Assembly (NCBI GenBank): GCA_965224515.1
Contig: OZ245051.1
Coordinates: 3,844,001-3,908,000, forward strand
From: Sedimenticola_A sp040506425
Lineage (GTDB): Bacteria; Pseudomonadota; Gammaproteobacteria; Chromatiales; Chromatiaceae
Direction of reading: 5' to 3'
DNA: 64,000 nt
Shown here: positions 24,393 through 35,200 of the stretch, in pieces
Layout: each line of letters begins with the position of its first letter
Position numbering within the stretch: position 1 is the stretch's first letter
Made by a program: the position numbers and the translations under genes
The notes under the pieces: model-generated
The model's database searches: none
What the model was told of the DNA's origin: nothing
Seen by the model: the letters and a program-made list of their open reading frames with translations, nothing else

Positions 24393-25049
24393 CTAGTGAA
24401 GTGGCACACCCACTTCGACAACATAACCGGTCTGGTGATTGCGGCGCCACTCCAGGCGCTTCTTCATCACCTCGCAGTGACTCGCCTCTTTCACCATGAA
24501 ATGACCGCCGGCGGCGACAAAGCCCAGGTGCTCATAGAAACGCTTGATCTTGCGTATCTGCTCCTTGGGTTTCCGCTTGCCGATCTCATCATCCAACGGG
24601 TAAGCCTTCAGGCCGATAATGCAGTTCTCAAGGTCTATCATCTGGCCGATTCGGGCCAGCAGCGATGTGCCGATATTTCGCCCACGGTAGGCTGGCTCCA
24701 CCACAACTTCGTTGATCCAGACCAGGCCGTCATACTCCTGGGTACGGATAGAACCGTCGGCCAGGCGGTGAAGATAGTGGCAGCCTGACTCTTCAAACAC
24801 GGTTTCGGAGAATTCGGCGATCTCGGGACAGACCGAGTCGAGCAGAATATTCTGATCCAGGCCGTCCATGGTGGCAGACGCCAGGTCCAGCCGGTAACCC
24901 CGGAGTTCAGCGACAACCTTTTCGCACCCGTCCCGGTCGTCCCAGAGAAGGGCCTTGCCCCTGAAACCGATCACGTACGGGCTCAGGCTTGGGTCGGAGT
25001 CGGGCCTCAAAGTGAACTCGAACTCCAGGTCGTCGATTGATACTTCCAT
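24393..25049 (-). CDS. GNAT-family N-acetyltransferase
   Basis: A 218-residue protein. The core shows the GNAT pattern: INEVVVEPAYRGRNIGTSLLARI (motif A; the R-G-R-N-I-G run binds acetyl-CoA) near residue 110, then the ENCIIGLKAYP strand and the RFYEHLGFVAAGGHFMVKE end. The N-terminal about 80 residues are not part of the core and have no known domain. The substrate cannot be inferred. The gene stands alone, in convergent orientation with the kinase. Confidence 0.85.
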   Translation of the reverse strand: MEVSIDDLEFEFTLRPDSDPSLSPYVIGFRGKALLWDDRDGCEKVVAELRGYRLDLASATMDGLDQNILLDSVCPEIAEFSETVFEESGCHYLHRLADGSIRTQEYDGLVWINEVVVEPAYRGRNIGTSLLARIGQMIDLENCIIGLKAYPLDDEIGKRKPKEQIRKIKRFYEHLGFVAAGGHFMVKEASHCEVMKKRLEWRRNHQTGYVVEVGVPLH

Positions 25050-25256
25050 ACTGCTTTATCCGTTACATCAAGGATTTTATGGAATATTAGTATATAAGTA
25101 ATTGGATTCCACTATTCATAAAACACTGTATTTATGACAAATCTCACAATCTGGCACATAATCTCCCTGAATCGCCAAATCCACTGGGTTTAAGAAACCC
25201 GGAAACCGGGCCGATATAAGAATTAGGACGCTGTCCTGGTCAAATGTTGATTTTCT
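25050..25256. other. AT-rich intergenic stretch
   Basis: No gene is supported here. It has a run of A/T-rich sequence and several TATA-like hexamers before the REP-type repeats begin, so it may hold a promoter for the minus-strand GNAT gene. Confidence 0.35.
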
Positions 25257-25603
25257 GTAGGTCGGCCTTCAGGCCGACATGTCGGGCTGAAGCCCGACCA
25301 ACAAGGGCTAAATAGACACCCATGATTCATTTCAACACTTAACCGGAACATTGCCAAAGACAACCACCATAGATACTACGAGGGTAAGTTGATTCTCCGT
25401 AGGTCGGCCTTCAGGCCGACATGTCGGGCTCTTGTACCCGGAGGGTGGAAGCCCGACCTACAAGGGCTAAATAGACACCCATGATTCGTTTCAACACTTA
25501 ACCGGAACATTGCCAAAGACAACCACCATAGATACTGCGAGGGTAAGTTGAATTTCCGTAGGTCGGCCTTCAGGCCGACATGTCGGGCAGAAGCCCGACC
25601 AAC
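25257..25603. repeat. three REP-type palindromes in composite direct repeats
   Basis: Three copies of a palindromic element (GTAGGTCGGCCTTCAGGCCGACATGTCGGGCT, then a complementary arm ending in AGCCCGACC) begin at 25257, 25399 and 25558. The first two are followed by nearly the same tail of about 90 bp (gggctaaatagacacccatg ... gagggtaagttga), so the unit is duplicated. Copies 2 and 3 differ in the loop. Confidence 0.9.
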
Positions 25604-25681
25604 AAAAGCCAGATAGACGCTTCAACCCTTAACCAGGAAAGCGCCAATAACAACCACCCTGAACACAGCGAGGGGAAGAAC

Positions 25682-26062
25682 ATGAGCCTGAAAAAACACC
25701 TGAAAAACGCCCTGCTGCCGGCCCTCGTCTGCCTGATCCCTACAGCCCAGGCATTTGATCTCTACCGCCAACCCCACGTTCCGTACCCGGACCAGATGGA
25801 CAGCGCCAAGAGCTGCATCGAGCTCGAACAGGAAATGGTCGCACTGCAGCCCCGGACCTACAGCTACCAGCCCGGTTTCTATGAGGACCCCTATACCGGC
25901 GCCAGCGTCATGGTGGGCACCACCATCCTCTGGCCGGCCTACGCCGCCCTCGGCTACATCGGCTATGTCGATTACCAGGAGAAGGGCCGCATCATCTCCG
26001 CCGAAAACCGGATACAGGAGCTGAGATACTTGAAGGCGCAGAAGCGCTGCTTTGAGAGTTAG
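25682..26062 (+). CDS. small secreted protein of unknown function (source of the island direct repeats)
   Basis: The ATG at 25682 follows GAGGGGAAGAAC. An upstream in-frame start would run through the REP repeat and was rejected. The product has 126 residues with a signal peptide ending in PTAQAFDLYR. The mature part includes a FDLYRQPHVPYP start, conserved Cys residues (SAKSCIELEQEM and the terminal KRCFES), and a TTILWPAYAALGYIGYVDY hydrophobic stretch that may be a membrane hairpin. It matches no family that I recognise. Its last 112 bp are repeated at 42378-42489, which marks the left border of the island. Confidence 0.75.
   Translation: MSLKKHLKNALLPALVCLIPTAQAFDLYRQPHVPYPDQMDSAKSCIELEQEMVALQPRTYSYQPGFYEDPYTGASVMVGTTILWPAYAALGYIGYVDYQEKGRIISAENRIQELRYLKAQKRCFES
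25949..26060 (+). repeat. 112-bp direct repeat, left copy (island border)
   Basis: This is the 3' part of the small secreted protein gene. It is identical to 42378-42489 apart from one base (GGCTATGTCG versus GGCTACGTCG). The pair brackets about 16.3 kb of accessory genes. It suggests duplication of the target site, or recombination between two copies. Confidence 0.9.
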
Positions 26063-26174
26063 GTGACGATGAGAGTGGCATCAAAGACACCAACTCACCC
26101 AGTAACTGATGCAACCTGCCTTTAGGCGTTTTAGTTAGTAAATTCGGTTGCTCCTGTTGTTTCTGTTCTGTCAT
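25992..26174 (-). CDS. small protein at end of the type I secretion operon, possibly truncated
   Basis: The ATG at 26174 has a strong GAGGAG site eight bases ahead and begins two bases after the stop of the HlyD-like gene. The first 38 residues (MTEQKQQEQPNLLTKTPKGR and onward) are polar. From residue 39 the frame reads antisense through the 112-bp repeat, giving Ser-rich sequence that is likely spurious. The gene is therefore probably cut by the island border. No family is recognised. Confidence 0.4.
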   Translation of the reverse strand: MTEQKQQEQPNLLTKTPKGRLHQLLGELVSLMPLSSSPNSQSSASAPSSISAPVSGFRRR

Positions 26175-26175
26175 A

Positions 26176-27528
26176 TCACTCCTCTCTAAAAGCCCTGTAG
26201 GTCGCATCCACTATGGGTGAGAGCAGGTAATCAGCCAGGGTCCGTTCGCCAGCCAGAAAGAACACCTGCGCCGGCATACCGGGGTAGAGGTCGATGTCGT
26301 TCTTCAGTTTATTGAAAATGGAGTCGTCCACCACCACCCGCGCCAGGAAATAGCGCTCACCACTGACTACATCGGTCAGGATGTCCCCTGATACGCTAAT
26401 CACCTCGCCATCTATCTTCGGTACCTTCTTGGCTTTGTAGGCAGTTAGCATCACCTTGGCCTTGGTGCCTGCAGTAACGATGTCGATATCGTTGGGATTG
26501 AGCCGTGCCTCCAGGATCAAACGGTCATCCATGGGCACCACATCGAGGATACGCTGCCCGGGCGCCACCACGGCGCCTATGGTGTGCACCTGCAGGTCCA
26601 TCACTATGCCCCGCACCGGGGCCTTGACAACGGTGCGTTCCAGGGCATCGGTGATCACGCGAAACTGATGACTCAACTCCTGGATGGCCAACTCATTAGC
26701 CTGCAGTTCTGCAAGTACCTCTTTCTGGCGCTCCTGCTTCAAGTCGATGATCTCGATATCCGAGGCGACAATGCCCTGTCTAAGCTCGGCGATGTTAGCA
26801 GTCAGGGCGCCGATGCGCCCCTCCAGGTCGACGATGGTCTTTTCCATCTCCAGCTTTTGGGTAAGAGTAACCATGCCCTTGTCATAGAGGCTGTTGATAC
26901 CCTGGAACTCCTGACGGGTCATGGCCAGTTGCTTGTGTATGGAGGTAAGCTGAAAGTTGAGCCCATCCACCTCTTTTCCAGCTTGCTTCTTTCGGGCCTT
27001 GATCAGTTCTATCTTGGTGGTGAGGGAGGCTTTGCGGGTCTGAAACAGACTCTGCTGGCTTGTGCGCAGGCTCTCCAGCATCTCGCCGCTCAGATCGAGT
27101 CTTAGGCCGATCCCGCTAAAGTCGGGAACTTGGGCATTGTCCCTTTCAGCAATCAGCCGTGCATTAAGGGCCCTGGCGTTGGCCAGTTGGTCCTTGAGGG
27201 TATCGATCTGTGTGCGCTGGCTGATGTCGCGGATGATGAGCACCGGTTCGCCCTTTTCCACCACTTGGGCCTCCTGTACCAGGATGGATTCGACGATACC
27301 CCCCTCAAGATGCTGAACGCTCTTTCTGTCCTCATTGAGTACTACTTCGGCATTGGCGATGGCCGCTGCGTTGAGGGGGGCGAGCACCGCCCAGAGGCCG
27401 AACATGATCAGTAGCGGTACCAGCACCGCGAAGCCCCAGAAGACCGGACCGCGCCCGGCGCTCTCGAACCGGTATCTGAAGAGACTAAAGCCTCCGGTGT
27501 TGGATACGGGCGGTTGTTCACTCGCCAT
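26176..27528 (-). CDS. HlyD-family type I secretion adaptor
   Basis: A 450-residue periplasmic adaptor. An N-terminal cytoplasmic tail of about 30 residues precedes a membrane helix (about 31-53). A biotinyl-lipoyl half-motif (EVVLNEDRKSVQHLEGGIV) is near residue 65, and a long coiled coil follows (about 110-290). The second half motif and beta-barrel lie at about 300-430 (VVKAPVRGIVMDLQVHTIGAVV). It bridges the ABC transporter and a TolC-type outer-membrane channel, which is not in the window. The gene overlaps the ABC gene by 11 bp. Confidence 0.94.
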   Translation of the reverse strand: MASEQPPVSNTGGFSLFRYRFESAGRGPVFWGFAVLVPLLIMFGLWAVLAPLNAAAIANAEVVLNEDRKSVQHLEGGIVESILVQEAQVVEKGEPVLIIRDISQRTQIDTLKDQLANARALNARLIAERDNAQVPDFSGIGLRLDLSGEMLESLRTSQQSLFQTRKASLTTKIELIKARKKQAGKEVDGLNFQLTSIHKQLAMTRQEFQGINSLYDKGMVTLTQKLEMEKTIVDLEGRIGALTANIAELRQGIVASDIEIIDLKQERQKEVLAELQANELAIQELSHQFRVITDALERTVVKAPVRGIVMDLQVHTIGAVVAPGQRILDVVPMDDRLILEARLNPNDIDIVTAGTKAKVMLTAYKAKKVPKIDGEVISVSGDILTDVVSGERYFLARVVVDDSIFNKLKNDIDLYPGMPAQVFFLAGERTLADYLLSPIVDATYRAFREE

Positions 27529-29248
27529 GCCCAGCCTCCGTTCTTGCAGGCGGCCTCAGAGGCTGTACCTTGTTACCTCCCGTAGCGAGTTGAGCCATGA
27601 CCTCTTCGGTTGGGCCAAACAGTTTGGCCTCTCCATGTTGAAGCACCAGGATCTTGTCCACGTTCTGCAGCACCGAGGGACGATGAGCAATGGTTACTGT
27701 GGTGATGCCCTGGCGCTTGGCGTTGACTAGGCATTGTGAGAGCGCCAGTTCACCCTCGCTGTCGAGGTTGGCATTCGGTTCGTCCAGCACCACCAGCTTG
27801 GGTCCACCATAGAAGCAGCGGGCAAGACCGATACGCTGGCGCTGGCCGGCGGAGAGCAGTGCGCCGTTGGTGCCGATATCGGTCTGATAGCCGCTGGGTA
27901 ATTGAAGGATCGCCTCGTGTACTACGGCAGTCTTGGCCGCTTCGATCACGGCGTCGTCTTCGGCCTCCTGGTCGAGCCGGGCGATGTTCTCAGCGATGGT
28001 GCCGCTGAAGAGTTCGACACCTTGGGGCAGGTAGCCAATGAGGCCACCAAGTTGCTCATGATCCCACTGGTGCAAAGCGGCACCGTCGAGACGCGCAGCG
28101 CCGGAGGTGGGATTTAACACACCTACCAATAAGCGGGCCAGAGTGGTCTTGCCTGCGCCACTGGGGCCGATGATACCGATGGCCTCACCGGGGTGGGCAC
28201 TGAAGTTGATACCGCGCAGAATCCAGTGACCAGAGGTTTTGTCCTGGTAAGTGAGTTTTTCCACTGACAAACTACCCTGAGGTTCGGGCAGGCGAGTGGT
28301 CTCCCAATGGTCAGGCACCGCTTGGTCCAGATCGACCAGCCGCCCATAGGCCTTTTTGACGCCGATCCAGCTTTGGTAGATGGATACAGCGGCATCAAAA
28401 GGTGCCAGGGCCTTGCCCGAGAGGATGGAGACAGCGATGATGCCACCAGCAGACATCTCGCCTGCAAGCACGTAGTAGCCGCCCAACCCAGTGAGCAACA
28501 CCTGCAGCCCCATGCGCAGGGTACGGGTGGAGTGGGTGATCACGGTATTGATGTTGGACGCTGAAAACCCAGAGCCGAGGGCTTTCTGATTGTGCCTCTG
28601 CCAGCGTGCGGCGGCGTTGTCGAGCAGCCCCATGGAGCGCACCACTTCTGCATTACGGATTACCGAATCCAGGGCCTGCATGGACTTGATCTGTTCGTCG
28701 TTGGCTGCGGCACTGAGTTTGGCAGGCATCCTCTCGGCCAGCAGCGCAACCACCAGTAGAATGCAGGCACCCAGTACCACGGCGATGCCCAAGTCGACAT
28801 GGATCATGAAGATGACCACGAAGTAGATCACAGCCCAGGGGGCGTCGAAGGCGCTGCTCATGGCCGGCGAGATGACGAATCTCTTGATGGTGGCCAGGTC
28901 ACGTATCGGCTGGGTGCCGATATTGGGCCGTTGTACTGCCACCACAGCGCTCTTGCGCACCAGATCCATGGAGAGCCTGTCGTCCAGCCAGCGACCAATA
29001 TGACTGAAGACCAGGGCTCTGAAACCCTGGAGCAATCCCATAAAGAGCAGCAAGATAGCGGTGATCAAGGAGAGCATCAGCAGAGTGTCGGTGGAGCCGG
29101 ATGAGAGCACCCGGTCGAGCACCTGCAGTGAATAGAGGGGCACAGCAAGCATCAGTACATTGATGAACAGGCCGAACCAGAAAGCACCAAGGAAGAGCGG
29201 GCGGCTCTCGCCGAGAGCCGCCTTGATCCGATTACAAGTATCCAACAT
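27518..29248 (-). CDS. type I secretion ABC permease/ATPase (PrtD type)
   Basis: A 576-residue half transporter. It has six predicted helices in residues 20-310, a Walker A GPSGAGKTTLARLL near residue 367, a signature LSAGQRQRIGLARCFYGGP near 474, and Walker B KLVVLDEPNANLD near 494. There is no N-terminal C39-like domain, so it belongs to the PrtD/LapB-type exporters of large RTX proteins rather than the HlyB type. It begins nine bases after the stop of the RTX gene, and it is the probable exporter of that protein. Confidence 0.95.
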   Translation of the reverse strand: MLDTCNRIKAALGESRPLFLGAFWFGLFINVLMLAVPLYSLQVLDRVLSSGSTDTLLMLSLITAILLLFMGLLQGFRALVFSHIGRWLDDRLSMDLVRKSAVVAVQRPNIGTQPIRDLATIKRFVISPAMSSAFDAPWAVIYFVVIFMIHVDLGIAVVLGACILLVVALLAERMPAKLSAAANDEQIKSMQALDSVIRNAEVVRSMGLLDNAAARWQRHNQKALGSGFSASNINTVITHSTRTLRMGLQVLLTGLGGYYVLAGEMSAGGIIAVSILSGKALAPFDAAVSIYQSWIGVKKAYGRLVDLDQAVPDHWETTRLPEPQGSLSVEKLTYQDKTSGHWILRGINFSAHPGEAIGIIGPSGAGKTTLARLLVGVLNPTSGAARLDGAALHQWDHEQLGGLIGYLPQGVELFSGTIAENIARLDQEAEDDAVIEAAKTAVVHEAILQLPSGYQTDIGTNGALLSAGQRQRIGLARCFYGGPKLVVLDEPNANLDSEGELALSQCLVNAKRQGITTVTIAHRPSVLQNVDKILVLQHGEAKLFGPTEEVMAQLATGGNKVQPLRPPARTEAGHGE

Positions 29249-29257
29249 ACGACTTGT

Positions 29258-32200
29258 TTAGAAAACAAACTGATCTTCTGTCACATCACCATGGTTTCCA
29301 CTTAAACGAATAGCGAAACCTGAATCTATCAGCTCAATATCGGTAAAATCTCCACTCTCCGTTATAGAGAGATCCGAGTATGTGGTACTTAGTGCCTGCA
29401 GATCTATGACATCCACGTTTTTCTGAAAATCAACAATAATATCCACAGCACCTAAAGTGCTATCCGACAATGCCTGGTATTGAAAAACATCTTCACCAAA
29501 ACCGCCACGGAGAACATCTGCACCCGCACCACCAGTCAATAAATCCTTTCCTCCATCACCGCATAGATGATCAGATCCACTACCACCAATGAGAGTATCA
29601 TCGCCATAATCACCATACATTCGGTCATCACCACCCAGCCCATAGATCACATCAGCTTTACTATCTGAACCGTACAAAATATCTCCTGCAGCTGAACCCT
29701 CAGTAGCTGCAGAAGCTTCAATATCCGATTTATCCAGCAAAGAACCATCATTAAGCATAATATTTTCTACTTGATGATGGCTTCTGAAATACCAGTTTTT
29801 CAGGGTTAGGGTCTCCTTAATCCCGCTATCGGCTGTGAGTGAGGCTTTTAAATCTCTGCCACTAAGAGACCAGGATATATCCTCCACATCAATGCCTTCG
29901 CCAAATCTCAGAGTATCCGAATGCGTATGATCTCTGCGGTCGGCAAAGTCATAATCAACAATCGTGTCGTTACCTGATCCTCGCCCCCACATGTAGGTGT
30001 CGCTTCCAGCGCCACCCTCCAGATGATCATCTCCAGCACCGCCATTGAGAATATCGTTTCCACTGTCGCCATACAGATAATCGTTACCGCCCAGTCCGTT
30101 AATCGAATCACCCTGTCCGTTCATTCCATACAGTTTGTCATCTGAGTCCGTTGCAACGATTTGGATGGATGCCTCGATATCCCCCTTTTTCAATAAGGTG
30201 CCATCATGAAGCTCAATTTTTTCCACCTGGTAGCGCTCCCCAATAAACCAGTCCTTCAGCGTCAGTTTCTCATTTGCTCCATTCTGGTTCTGTAGGGATG
30301 CAATCAAATCAGAGCCCAGGCGCGACCAGATGATATCTCCAGCAACAATTCCTTCACCAAACTGAAGCGTATCAGCATGCGAAAGCTTCCTGCGATCAAC
30401 ATAATTGTCGTCAACAATAGTATCGCTACCAGCCCCCCTCCCCCACTTATAGATATCGTCACCGGCACCACCGTCCAGGTGATCATCGCCTATTCCACCA
30501 TCCAGAGTATCGTTCCCACTTTCACCATAAAGGTAGTCATCTCCTCCCAGTCCATCGAGTAAATCGTTAGCTGCCGAACCATATAACCAGTCATTGGTCT
30601 CCGTACTCTGCATCACGATTGATGCTTCTATAGTCTCCTTACTCAGCATTAAGCCATCATGCATTCTGATCTGCTCCACCTGGTGATAACCTGCGAGGTA
30701 CCAGTCTTTGATAGTCAGCGCTTCACTGCCACCCTCCTGATCGATCACTGTAGCCTTCAGGTCATTCCCAACACGGGACCAAACAATATCCTCAGCATCT
30801 ACGCCTTCACCAAATTGAAGGGTATCGATATGGTTCGAATTTCTATAATCTGAGTAATCGTAATCACGTATGGTGTCGTTTCCTGAACCTCGACCCCAGA
30901 GATATATATCGTTCCCAGCCCCACCAACAAGTTGGTCATCTCCAGAACCGCCATCCAGTGAGTCGTCACCACTCTCACCATCAAGGTAATCATTCCCCCC
31001 CAAGCCGTACATCAGGTCATCCTTATCAGTCAAACCATAGAGCCTGTCGTCATACTCTGTATTACGGATCATGATGGATGATTCAATTACCGACTTGTCC
31101 AGCAAGGATCCGTCATTGAGCCTGATCTCCTCCACCTGGTTATGACTCACGACAAACCAGCCTTTCAATGTCAACGACTCCTCTTCACCATCGCTATTTG
31201 TGAGCGCAGCAACCAGATTATCGTCCTGCCGCGACCATGCAATGTCTTCGGCACTGACACCCTCACCAAACACCAGGGTATCCACATGAGTGCTATCCCT
31301 CCTGTCAGCCGCATCATAATCATGGATAGTGTCGCTACCTGACCCTCTACCCCAGAGATAGACATCATTTCCAGCACCACCTGTGAGAGAATCATCACCC
31401 GATCCACCATCCAGAGTATCATTGCCCCCATTGCCATAGAGGCTATCATCTCCACCAAAGCCATTGATCAAGTCATCCCTCTGATCTACCCCATACAAAG
31501 CGTCGTCAGACTCAGAACCTGGAATAACCAGGATCGATTCGATATTGTTCATGTCCAGCATCGTACCGTCATGCAACTTGATTTCATCAACCTTGTGATT
31601 TTTCCTGGAAAACCAGTTTTGAATAGTCAACGTCTCTTTTCCATGCGCCTGACTGCTAATGGTGGCCATCAAGTTAGCTTCCGATCGCCACCAAGTAATG
31701 TCGCCAGCATCTACTCCTTCCATAAACTGAAGCGAATCAACCTCATAGAACTTTTTATTTCTAACTTTACCAACGCCACTTATGACATCATCATCCAGTC
31801 CATAACCCCAATGGAAAATTTTGTGCAACGGATTAACCGTCAGGGTAAAGTCAGCAGCAGCCGTATCACGGCCATCAGACGCCAATACGCGTAGTGCAAT
31901 ATCCCCATTGAATTCCTGTGGCGGAGTACCGCTAAAAGTGATCGAGTGGGAATCGAAAAGCATCCATTCCGGCAAGGGGTCACCACCACCAAGCTCTGCA
32001 CTGAACTGCAGCGAATCTCCATCAGCATCCCAAAAGGTGTCGTCGGGTAGTTCGTAATGCCAGGAATTGCCACTGGAAACTTCCTGATCCTCGGTAGCCT
32101 TTGCCACAACGGGCGCATCATTAACGTCCATCACTTTCGATGTCGACAGAGCAACCACACTTTCATGGTTTCCTCGACCATCGATATAGGAAGCAACAAC

Positions 32201-35200
32201 ACGCATGTAATTACCTACATGCTCATTGGCCAGAAACAGATCCACCGACTGGGCACCCTCAACATCTGTCCAAAAGGCACCATCATCACTTATCTGCCAC
32301 TGATATGAGATATCGCCAATCCCATCCGCATCGTCAATGGTGTTTACCGCTTTCAGAACCTTTCCCTCTTCTGACTCACCAGCAATATAAACATACCCGC
32401 TGGACTCGGTATTAACTCCACTGCCATCGGCCCGCACATGCCACAGCGTTCCATCGAAAAAAAGCACCCTTTCAACCGTACCATCTGCGCTATCTTTGAT
32501 ACGCACACTGTTCTGATCATCGATCACCAATACCAGATCAGCACCATCTATCGTTACCACCACATTATCTGGCAGAATCCCTTCGCCAAACATCAGAGTA
32601 TCGGTTCCATCTTCATCTTCAACCGTATCGTGACCATCACCAAGATTGAATCGATACACGTCATCGCCAGTGCCGCCTGACAACTTGTCGTCGCCATGGC
32701 CACCCACCAGAATATCGCCTCCCGCTTCACCATACAGCTCATCGGCCCCAGCCATTCCTGTAAGTACGTTGCTACCACGATTTCCGACTATTGAGTTGTC
32801 TTTATTATTACCGGAACCATCAATATCCTCATCCCAAAGCCTGACTGGATCGAGGGTATGTATTGCGTATGCACTGGGTACATCAGCTGCATTGCGAAAG
32901 CTCTCTATATCCACAAAACGCGTCATATCGCCAACCTTACCGCGCCCTGAATCGGCCAGATAGAAACCCAGCAGTTCACCGCTATCGGCATTATGAACAG
33001 CACCGGTCAATGTCACCGCATGATTGACTGCACCACTCCCGATATAGTTCGTGTCGCTCCAGAGTTTCCCGGCATTGACTGCAAGAATGACAGCGCGCCC
33101 TCCACGCAGAAGATTTGCTATCCCTGCTTCGTTATAACCGAATACCACATCATTGCTGATACCGTAGCTGTCGAGTATGGCCTGTTGTCCGAACACATTG
33201 GAACCACCGAGCTTGTAGGCCGGCAGGTCTGGGTCATTTACAGCCCAGTTATTGTCAATTGCCACATTGACCACATCGCTCTCGGTGGTCGGCTGACCAG
33301 TCAACGTCAGAAGGTTTGCAATGGAAGTCAGTCCACAGGTGCCTTGATACCCTTCTACGGCATCGCCCTGCATATAGTCGAGTTCATTACGCTTAGGATA
33401 GCCGAACACAAGAACATCCTGTCCATCCACAAGACCCTTTTCCGGCTTTGAATAATCCAGCAAAACAAGGTGTTCAACATTATCGCCCAGGGTAATATCG
33501 ATACTCGACTGGACTGTATCCATACCTTGGCCATTAGATTCCTCAACCACATCACCAGCATCGTCAACATAGTATATGTCGTCACCGAATCCACCGATCA
33601 TGGTATCCGCACCGGTTACTCCATCTAAAATATTAGCGGAACTATTGCCGATAATGAGATTATCTTGGGCATTACCTGTACCGTGAATATCAAAACCCTC
33701 CAGCAGACGGAGTTCTTCAATATTTGCATTGAGCAGGTAGTTGGTATTGGCAACCACCCGGTCATAACCCTCATTTGATGTCTCATAGATGGTATCGTTG
33801 ACGCTGTTTACCACATAGACATCATCGCCTTCTCCACCTGCCATGACATCGCTGCCAGCCCCACCGTCCAGGTAGTCGTCACCAAAACCACCCACCAGAA
33901 CATCGCTTCCGCCACCGCCGTAGAGGTGATCATTATCGCTTTCCCAAAATCCCAACCACTGCTTTGTCTCATTGCTTGCAGTAAATCCCCCCAGAAAGTC
34001 GTTGCCTTCCCCTCCATAAAGCACATCATCTCCAACCTGGCCGAACAAATTGTCATCGCCCTCCTCACCATAGAGCTTGTCGTCTCCCACGCCACCCTGC
34101 AGTTCATCCCTGCCGGTACCGCCGTACAGATCATCCTGGCCAAGACCACCCAAAAGGGCGTCACTGCCACCACCGCCGTAGAGAATATCATCATCCGTCT
34201 CTCCGGCATTCAGGCTCTGCTTCGTCTCATTGTTGGCGGTAAAACCCATCAGAAAATCATTGCCATCACCACCCCAGATGGTATCGTCACCCACCTGACC
34301 GAACAGATTGTCTTGTCCTGTACCACCGCTTAGTCGGTCATTACCGGTGTTGCCCTGTATTTCATCGTCACCTTCGGCACCCCAGAGATGATCATCGCCA
34401 TCCTCACCCAATAAAATATCGTTACCGTTACCGCCATCGATCAGGTCATTGCCGTATCCACCGTAGATATTGTCATTGCCATCCTCACCATAGAGAAGGT
34501 CATTATCGACTTCACCATCCCCAAGGGACTGTTTTGCATCATTGCTAGCGGTAAACCCGACTAGAATGTCATCACCATTCCCACCCAGCAGAGTATCATT
34601 GCCTACCTGGCCGAACAGCTTGTCGTTATCGTTCTCACCATGCAGCCGGTCATCCCCTTCGTTGCCTTGCAACTCGTCTACACCGCCGCCACCGAACAGG
34701 GTATCGTTGCCGGAGCCTGCTATGAGGATGTCGTCATCCGTGCCGCCATCCAACATGTCTGCGCCATCACCACCCTGCAACTGGTCCTGGCCATCACCAC
34801 CCCAGAGATGGTCATCACCGGCGCTTCCGTCCACTAGGTCGTTGCCAGTACCGCCAACCAACTTGTCATTACCCAGTCCGCCCCAGAGTTTATCGTTACC
34901 GCCTTCGCCATAGAGCACATCGTTATCGCTTTCGCCTGCAGAAAGAGTCTGCTTGGTTTCATTCGTTGCTGTGAAACCGTTCAGAATATCGTTTCCTTCT
35001 CCACCCCATAACGTATCGTCACCCACCTGGCCGAACAGTTTGTCATCTCCCGACTCCCCAAGCAGCCGGTCATTGCCCGACTGCCCCTGAAGCTGGTCGT
35101 TTCCTGTACCGCCATGCAGCAGATCGTTGCCTGCACCACCATCAAGCTCGTCGTTACCCAATCCTCCGTCCAGATAATCGGTACCCAGTCCGCCATGCAA

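Noticed and set aside
25580..25681. Extended N-terminus of the 25682 gene
   Set aside because: The region is REP-repeat DNA without a ribosome site; the shorter product has a clear signal peptide.
34542..34913. Ser/Pro-rich plus-strand frames inside the RTX gene
   Set aside because: Reverse of repetitive GGxGxD codons, so they are shadows.
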